NCBI GenBank assembly: GCA_964570625.1
Contig: CAZMYW010000022.1
Location: 10,742 to 74,741 of the forward strand
Source of the DNA: JBFLXB01 sp964570625
GTDB taxonomy: Bacteria; Nitrospirota; Nitrospiria; 2-01-FULL-66-17
Reading direction: 5' to 3'
Length of the DNA: 64,000 nucleotides
A program made the position numbers and the translations under genes. The notes below the pieces were generated by a model. The model was not told the DNA's origin, did not search any database, and was given only the letters and a program-made list of their open reading frames with translations. Below, one piece after another: positions 59,754 through 64,000 of this stretch (the stretch's first letter is position 1; each line of letters starts with the position of its first letter).

Positions 59754-59765
59754 GGGACGATCTTC

Positions 59766-60629
59766 CTACCGCGTTCCAAACGTTTCTATCACAAACTCCT
59801 GATAGCGCCGCCGCAGGGCTAGCGTGACCGGACCGGGTTGTCCCGATCCGACCGAACGGCCATCCACCCGAGTGACCGGCATGACCTCCATTCCAGTACT
59901 GGTCAGAAACACTTCGTCGGCGTCCTGAAGAGACTCGGGGGTGATCGGGGCCTCCTCGGTGGTCAGCCCATCGCGGCGGGCGAGATCCAGCACCACGTCG
60001 CGGGTGATGCCCTGAAGAATGCCGTCGGAGAGCGGCGGAGTGCGAAGCCGCCCGGCCTCGACGCAAAAGACGTTGCTGACCGTTCCTTCGGCGACGAACC
60101 CCGACTCGGTGCACAGCAGCGCTTCGTCCGCGCCGTGTTCCGTCCCCTCGCGTTTGGCCTGCACGTGGGCCAAGAGGCTGAGTGATTTGACCGACGGCGA
60201 GAACGCGGCAGGCCGGAGGCGGCTGTCGGTGAGCACGACGATCGAGGCGCCGGAGGTAGACAACCGTTCGGGATAACCGGCGAACGACTGCTCGACGATC
60301 ACCAAGGTGGCGTCAGCGGCTTGGTCGGGATCCCAGCCGGGGGAAACACCGCGGGTCAGCGTGGTGCGGACCACTGCGTGCAGCAGGCCGTTTCGATCCA
60401 CCAGGTCACGAATCAAGCGGGCCAGCGCTGAAGCATCATACGGGGGAGTGATACCCAGCGCATGCGCTCCTTCGAGGAGCCGAGCGAGGTGTCGCTCCAC
60501 TAAGAACGGGCGTCCCCCGTACACCCGCAGTGTGTCGAACACGCCGTCGCCGTAGCGAAACCCGCGATCGTGAACCGAAATCACGGCTTCGCTGTCCCGA
60601 ACGAACGTCCCGCCGACCAACGCCCACAT
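59766..60629 (-). CDS. pabC: Class IV aminotransferase, probable aminodeoxychorismate lyase
   Basis: Seen: 287 residues, ATG start. Fold type IV PLP enzyme: HDRGFRYGDGVFDTLRVYGG, catalytic Lys in PSVKSLSLLAHV, GADEALLCTESGFVAEGTVSNVF and FLTSTGMEVMPVTRVDG. Known: this family includes aminodeoxychorismate lyase (PabC), branched-chain and D-amino-acid aminotransferases. Its place 4 bases downstream of pabB favours PabC, giving p-aminobenzoate for folate. Specificity by sequence alone is not certain. Confidence 0.82.
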   Translation of the reverse strand: MWALVGGTFVRDSEAVISVHDRGFRYGDGVFDTLRVYGGRPFLVERHLARLLEGAHALGITPPYDASALARLIRDLVDRNGLLHAVVRTTLTRGVSPGWDPDQAADATLVIVEQSFAGYPERLSTSGASIVVLTDSRLRPAAFSPSVKSLSLLAHVQAKREGTEHGADEALLCTESGFVAEGTVSNVFCVEAGRLRTPPLSDGILQGITRDVVLDLARRDGLTTEEAPITPESLQDADEVFLTSTGMEVMPVTRVDGRSVGSGQPGPVTLALRRRYQEFVIETFGTR

Positions 60630-60632
60630 GGA

Positions 60633-62186
60633 TCAGCGAACTGAGTCGATCAACGCTTGAGCCTTGTACAAGGTCTCAGCGTACTCTTTTTCGGGGTCCG
60701 AGTCCGCGACAATACCTGCCCCGGCATAAAACGCCAGCTCACCGCGGGAGAGGGTCAAGGTCCGGATGACGATGTTCCAATCCATGTGGCCGGACCACGA
60801 GACATAGCCGATGGACCCTGTATACAGGCCCCGTGATACGGGTTCCAACTCCTCGATGATCTCCAGACATCGAATTTTGGGAACACCCGTCACCGTGCCT
60901 CCGGGAAACATCGCGTCCACCAGGTCGAAGTTCGACGCGTCCTCCCGCAGGGTGCCTCGGATGTTGGAGACGATGTGGATCACGTGGGAGTAGGATTCCG
61001 TAACCATCAGTTCATCCACCTTGACCGATCCGTAGGCGCAGACGCGCCCCAGGTCGTTGCGCTCCAGATCCACCAACATGAGATGTTCGGCCCGCTCCTT
61101 GGTATTGAGCAGCAGGTCGGTGGTGAGCCGGGCGTCATCCGCGGAGTCCGCGCCACGAGGTCGCGTGCCTGCAATCGGACGAGTCTCTGCCTCGCCCCCC
61201 GCGCGTCTCACCAGTCGCTCCGGGGACGAGCAGATCACGTGTGTGTCTCCCAGATCCAGAAACGCGGCGAACGGCGACGGATTGATCGCGCGCAGGCGGC
61301 GATACACGTCCAAACCGTCGAGGCCGCCATACGGCGCAGAGAACCGCTGCGCCAGATTGGCTTGAAAGATGTCCCCCGCGGCAATATAGGCTTTGGCTCG
61401 TTCCACCATGTCGCAGTATGCGTCGCGGGGCATGCCGACCGCGACCGTGGGAGCGTTACCCCCGCGGTCGCCGCTCGGAGGCACCGTGGTTGAGCGAGTG
61501 ATCGCTGCCATGAATTCTTCCAACCGTGCGCGTCCCTCTTGCAAGAGACTGCTGCGCGACTCGTTTGCGAAGCGCTCGGGGGAAGGACAAAACGACGCGG
61601 TGAATGTCCGCTCCACGTGATCGAACACACCGACCAGATCCACAAACAGCCAGTACAGGTCAGGAAAAATCGCCGGTCGAGTGGGATGGCCCGGACGGAG
61701 ATGGCGGCGGGACAACCCATAGCCTAAACAACCGACAACTCCGCCGATGAACGGGGGTGAGCCGGGAGGCACGGTGACGGGCGGGCCACTCATCAAGGCA
61801 AATGTATCTAAAAGCGGATCACTGGTCGGTGTCCAGCCGTGCCATTGCTTCCGCGGCGTCCACCGCCGCAGGAGCCCGTCGCGAGCTTCAAGTATTTGAT
61901 ACGGCGAACCGCCAACAAATGAGTAGCGCGCCTGCGCCCCACGACCGGCCTGGGCGCCGCTTTCGAGTAAGAACGATGGCTGATCACGGGAGATCGCCTG
62001 GTACGCGTCGAGAGGCGTCAGACTTCCAGGCGGCATTCTGGCCAGCAACGGAACCGGGCCGGAAACATCGAGAAATTGTGAGGCGTTGACGAGCACGCGC
62101 CATCTTCCCGCGGCGTCCGGGACAGTGTCAAGCGGGCGGTTGGCTTTGATTGGTCCAGGCAGAGGTGCTAAGATCGCGTGGTCCAA
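60633..62186 (-). CDS. pabB: Aminodeoxychorismate synthase component I (TrpE/PabB family)
   Basis: Seen: 517 residues from TTG 62186. The N-terminal half has FLLESGAQAGRGAQARYSFVG; the chorismate domain has IFQANLAQRF, SPERLV, RPIAGTRPRG, NTKERAEHLMLVDLERNDLGRVC, DAMFPGGTVTGVPKIRCLEII and YTGSIGYVSWSGHMDWNIVIRT. Known: aminates chorismate with glutamine-derived ammonia; TrpE is the close relative. The adjacent pabC decides for PabB. No glutamine amidotransferase (PabA) gene is in the window. A plus-strand promoter-like pair (62146-62174) lies within its 5' end. Confidence 0.85.
   Translation of the reverse strand: MDHAILAPLPGPIKANRPLDTVPDAAGRWRVLVNASQFLDVSGPVPLLARMPPGSLTPLDAYQAISRDQPSFLLESGAQAGRGAQARYSFVGGSPYQILEARDGLLRRWTPRKQWHGWTPTSDPLLDTFALMSGPPVTVPPGSPPFIGGVVGCLGYGLSRRHLRPGHPTRPAIFPDLYWLFVDLVGVFDHVERTFTASFCPSPERFANESRSSLLQEGRARLEEFMAAITRSTTVPPSGDRGGNAPTVAVGMPRDAYCDMVERAKAYIAAGDIFQANLAQRFSAPYGGLDGLDVYRRLRAINPSPFAAFLDLGDTHVICSSPERLVRRAGGEAETRPIAGTRPRGADSADDARLTTDLLLNTKERAEHLMLVDLERNDLGRVCAYGSVKVDELMVTESYSHVIHIVSNIRGTLREDASNFDLVDAMFPGGTVTGVPKIRCLEIIEELEPVSRGLYTGSIGYVSWSGHMDWNIVIRTLTLSRGELAFYAGAGIVADSDPEKEYAETLYKAQALIDSVR
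62146..62174 (+). promoter_or_regulatory. Possible promoter of the trypsin-like gene
   Basis: -35 TTGATT at 62146-62151, a 17-base spacer, and -10 TAAGAT at 62169-62174, inside the start of pabB. It would give a leader of about 120 bases. Two near direct repeats of GGTTCAAA follow (about 62238-62260). Confidence 0.35.
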
Positions 62187-62299
62187 AAACCACCGGTGAC
62201 ATAGCTCGGAGGGGAGTCCATTGCGCGGGTCTGGCTGGGTTCAAACCGCTAGGTTCAAAAAGAAATGATTCCAACACCTCCTTGGCTACTTAGCGAGAC

Positions 62300-63196
62300 A
62301 TGAAGCGATCGGTTGCTACGACGATATTCTTGGCCTGCCTGCTGCTGAGTTCTCTTTACGAGCACACGTGTGCATCAGCTGAAGGCGAATCTGGAGAGAC
62401 CAGAGAGACGAATGATCACCCACTCGAACCAATGGCTAAAACAGTCGTACTGATCCAATCTCTCACCTCTGATCCCGGCAAGATCAACGCTGGAACGGGA
62501 TTTATGATTAGGCACAACCAGAGGTGGTATTTCGTTACTGCGAAGCATGTTGTCACTGGGGATTTGAGAGAGACCAGCATTCTCGGCAATCGAAAAGATG
62601 GGGTGGTCGCACGGTTTCCCGTGTCGGAGATCGAAAAGGGGTTGCCGGGCTCCGCATGGCTTGGGCATCCCACGGCCGATATAGCAATACACCCATTTGC
62701 GCCCAATGTCGTCAAGGGGTTCACCGGAAAACTGATCTATGGGGAGACCTTATATGAAGGTAAGGCACACCTCCTAGACCAGTTGGTCGCTGTCGGTTTT
62801 CCGTATGCGGTTGGGGCGAATCTCACGGGAGACCAACTCAGTCCCATCGCCAAGGAAACGAAGTTGGTGAGCTGGCCAATCGAGTCAATTGGAGCCGTTG
62901 AGAAATCGTCGAACGTCCTCCTCATCGATCCCCCTTTGTATCCCGGCTTCAGCGGTGCTCCCATTTACTCTTTCGACGCGACACCCGGATCGTCTCCATT
63001 TCGAGAAAGACACATCACGCTCGTCGGCGTCTACGTTGGGACCACCCCGCGCATCGGCGAGCCTGAACGCGAGCTGTTTTTGGGAAGAGTCGTTCCTGCC
63101 AAAATTCTCATCGACCTACTTAACAGTGATGCGGTGAAGAACTATGAAAAGAACTCAGCGCCCATCGAGGAGGCCGGTAAAGCGGACGCCCCATAA
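62300..63196 (+). CDS. Secreted trypsin-like serine protease
   Basis: Seen: 298 residues with a signal peptide (SVATTIFLACLLLSSLYEHTCASA). Catalytic candidates: His in FVTAKHVV, Asp in ADIAIHPF, Ser in PGFSGAPIYSF. Gly-Phe-Ser-Gly replaces the usual Gly-Asp-Ser-Gly or Gly-Asn-Ser-Gly, so activity is likely but unproven. Known: similar S1-like proteins act as periplasmic or secreted proteases. Codons are visibly more A/T-rich than in neighbouring genes, which suggests recent acquisition. No partner genes are obvious. Confidence 0.82.
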   Translation: MKRSVATTIFLACLLLSSLYEHTCASAEGESGETRETNDHPLEPMAKTVVLIQSLTSDPGKINAGTGFMIRHNQRWYFVTAKHVVTGDLRETSILGNRKDGVVARFPVSEIEKGLPGSAWLGHPTADIAIHPFAPNVVKGFTGKLIYGETLYEGKAHLLDQLVAVGFPYAVGANLTGDQLSPIAKETKLVSWPIESIGAVEKSSNVLLIDPPLYPGFSGAPIYSFDATPGSSPFRERHITLVGVYVGTTPRIGEPERELFLGRVVPAKILIDLLNSDAVKNYEKNSAPIEEAGKADAP

Positions 63197-63472
63197 GCCA
63201 GCCGTTGGAGCGGGGACACGCGTCGATCCTGTTTCAAAGAGAGTTGTTTGTGAAACGCACTTCGTGGCAGAAAAAGGCTATATATTTCAGTGTTTCTTTT
63301 GGCCAACTCCTGTAAGAGTTTTTGAAACACCAGACTCCTGGCCCCCCCGCGGCTTCGTGTCGCCTTCCATCCAAAAAGACGACAGACTCGATCGCGGCAG
63401 CGTTCCGGGTCGCCCTTTATCAAGTCTTCAGTCGGGTCCTTGCCGCACGGAATTCGCCTCTGGATTTTCCTA
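63197..63472. other. AT-richer intergenic stretch with inverted GTTTC/GAAAC motifs
   Basis: No gene seen. Inverted pairs GTTTCA...TGAAAC (about 63231-63257) and GTGTTTC...GAAACAC (about 63289-63330) could form stems. Base composition is unlike the rest of the window. Confidence 0.35.
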
Positions 63473-63502
63473 TTGACAGACTATTCCGATTGTGTCTTAA
63501 AT
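63473..63502 (+). promoter_or_regulatory. Promoter of the repeat lipoprotein gene
   Basis: Perfect -35 TTGACA at 63473-63478, an 18-base spacer, and -10 TTAAAT at 63497-63502; leader about 64 bases. Confidence 0.6.
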
Positions 63503-63572
63503 GCTGTACCCCGCAGAGAATTCAACGGCTGGTGTTGGATTGTCTGAGGGATTCCCGACAGGAGATTCCGTC

Positions 63573-64000
63573 ATGTCCCGACAAGCCCCCCCGCTTTTAA
63601 ACAAACTGTTCTCCTGCGTCGCGCTGTCCGTGGTCCTATTGCTTCCCGCCTGTGATAGTGGTGGGGATGATGAGACGGCGGTCGTGATCCCAAGCATTAA
63701 CTTTGGAACCCCGGTCAACCTCTCCAATAATGCTGGGATTTCTGATGCCGCTGCGGTGGCGATCGGCAGTGTCCTGGTGGCCTGGGAAGATACGACGCCT
63801 GGGAATAGTGAGATCTTCGTGGCCCGCTCCACGGATGATGGGGTAAGCTTTGGGACTCCGGTTAACATCTCCAATAATGCTGGGGATTCTGTTTTACCTG
63901 CGGTGGCGATCTCGGGCAGCACTGTCCTGGTGGCCTGGGCAGATACTACGACAGGGGGTGAGGAGATCTTCGTGGCCCGCTCCACGGATGATGGGGTAAG
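63573..64000 (+). CDS. Lipoprotein with 51-residue sialidase-like repeats, 3' end outside the window
   Basis: Seen: ATG 63573 behind AGGAG at 9 bases. Lipoprotein signal SVVLLLPACDSGG, then repeats of the form FGTPVN(L/I)SNNAG, VLVAW(E/A)DTT, EIFVARSTDDGVS. Two repeats are visible, 153 bases (51 codons) apart, with a 38-base segment identical between 63810-63847 and 63963-64000. The pattern resembles BNR/sialidase-like propeller blades. Known: such blades occur in secreted binding proteins and glycosidases. The frame is open at the window edge. Function unknown. Confidence 0.8.
   Translation, partial: MSRQAPPLLNKLFSCVALSVVLLLPACDSGGDDETAVVIPSINFGTPVNLSNNAGISDAAAVAIGSVLVAWEDTTPGNSEIFVARSTDDGVSFGTPVNISNNAGDSVLPAVAISGSTVLVAWADTTTGGEEIFVARSTDDGV
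63810..64000 (+). repeat. DNA-level tandem repeat unit, 153 bp, inside the repeat lipoprotein gene
   Basis: The 38-base block beginning GAGATCTTCGTGGC at 63810 recurs exactly at 63963. It keeps the reading frame (51 codons), so copy number can change by recombination. Confidence 0.7.

Noticed and set aside
62230..62265. tRNA or attachment-site remnant (GGTTCAAACC-like segment)
   Set aside because: It resembles a T-arm, but no acceptor, D or anticodon arm can be drawn around it.
1..64000. CRISPR array or intact insertion sequence
   Set aside because: No regularly spaced direct repeats with unique spacers, and no transposase gene; the repeats present are palindromic and dispersed.

Overview
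The window is about 64 kb of high-GC (roughly 60-65 percent by eye) bacterial chromosome from a Gram-negative respiratory organism. LolA, an outer-membrane beta-barrel, lipoproteins and multiheme cytochromes c all point to a diderm. A complete 14-gene nuo operon, an FrdB plus HdrB-like (SdhE-like) pair, a second orphan NuoF, an APS-reductase-type sulfate assimilation operon and many Fe-S proteins resemble gene content I associate with Nitrospirota/NC10-type lineages. That assignment is inference: there is no rRNA or other taxonomic marker here. I found no tRNA, rRNA, CRISPR array or complete insertion sequence.

Layout. (1) 1-8430, minus strand: a seven-gene operon behind a near-consensus sigma70 promoter, with three related multiheme cytochromes c, two NHL-repeat lipoproteins, a PpiC-type prolyl isomerase and a 615-residue outer-membrane beta-barrel. 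This looks like an undescribed porin-cytochrome (extracellular electron transfer) module and is the best candidate for a new system. (2) 8827-17963, plus: ftsK, lolA, an ABC-2 exporter pair, a large hybrid sensor kinase with a degenerate GGDEF-like tail, yajQ and a HAD phosphatase. (3) 18083-20278: a PEGA-like protein, a DksA/TraR zinc-finger protein, a 57-residue membrane protein and a MidA/NDUFAF7-family methyltransferase. (4) 20293-35460: the nuoA-N operon behind its own promoter. (5) 35648-38174, minus: a TMTC-like membrane TPR protein and an inositol-monophosphatase-family enzyme. (6) 38308-46512, plus: M24 peptidase, thioesterase, frdB, hdrB-like, mdh, zinc ribbon, orphan nuoF, A-type Fe-S carrier, YfhL-like ferredoxin and an unknown protein. 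(7) 46649-53703: CBS protein, HNH nuclease, gamma carbonic anhydrase, serine hydrolase, SirB1-like protein, small 2Fe-2S protein, MsbA-like ABC exporter, a small membrane protein, and a membrane cytochrome c broken by an in-frame amber codon. (8) 53726-58337, minus: sat, a sulfite reductase-helical-TusA fusion, and cysH. (9) 58443-64000: CorC-type protein, pabC and pabB, then a visibly AT-richer segment with a secreted trypsin-like protein and a lipoprotein built of 51-residue repeats that runs off the window.

Two related families of intergenic palindromic repeats (about 123 bp and about 175 bp) occur eight times. Six of the eight begin within about 25 bp after a stop codon, three of them inside the nuo operon. 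They produce false N-terminal extensions in naive ORF calls.

Functionally the window joins NADH input (complex I), TCA-cycle enzymes (FrdB/HdrB-like, MDH), Fe-S cluster handling, sulfate-to-sulfide reduction, and a possible route for electrons to the cell surface.
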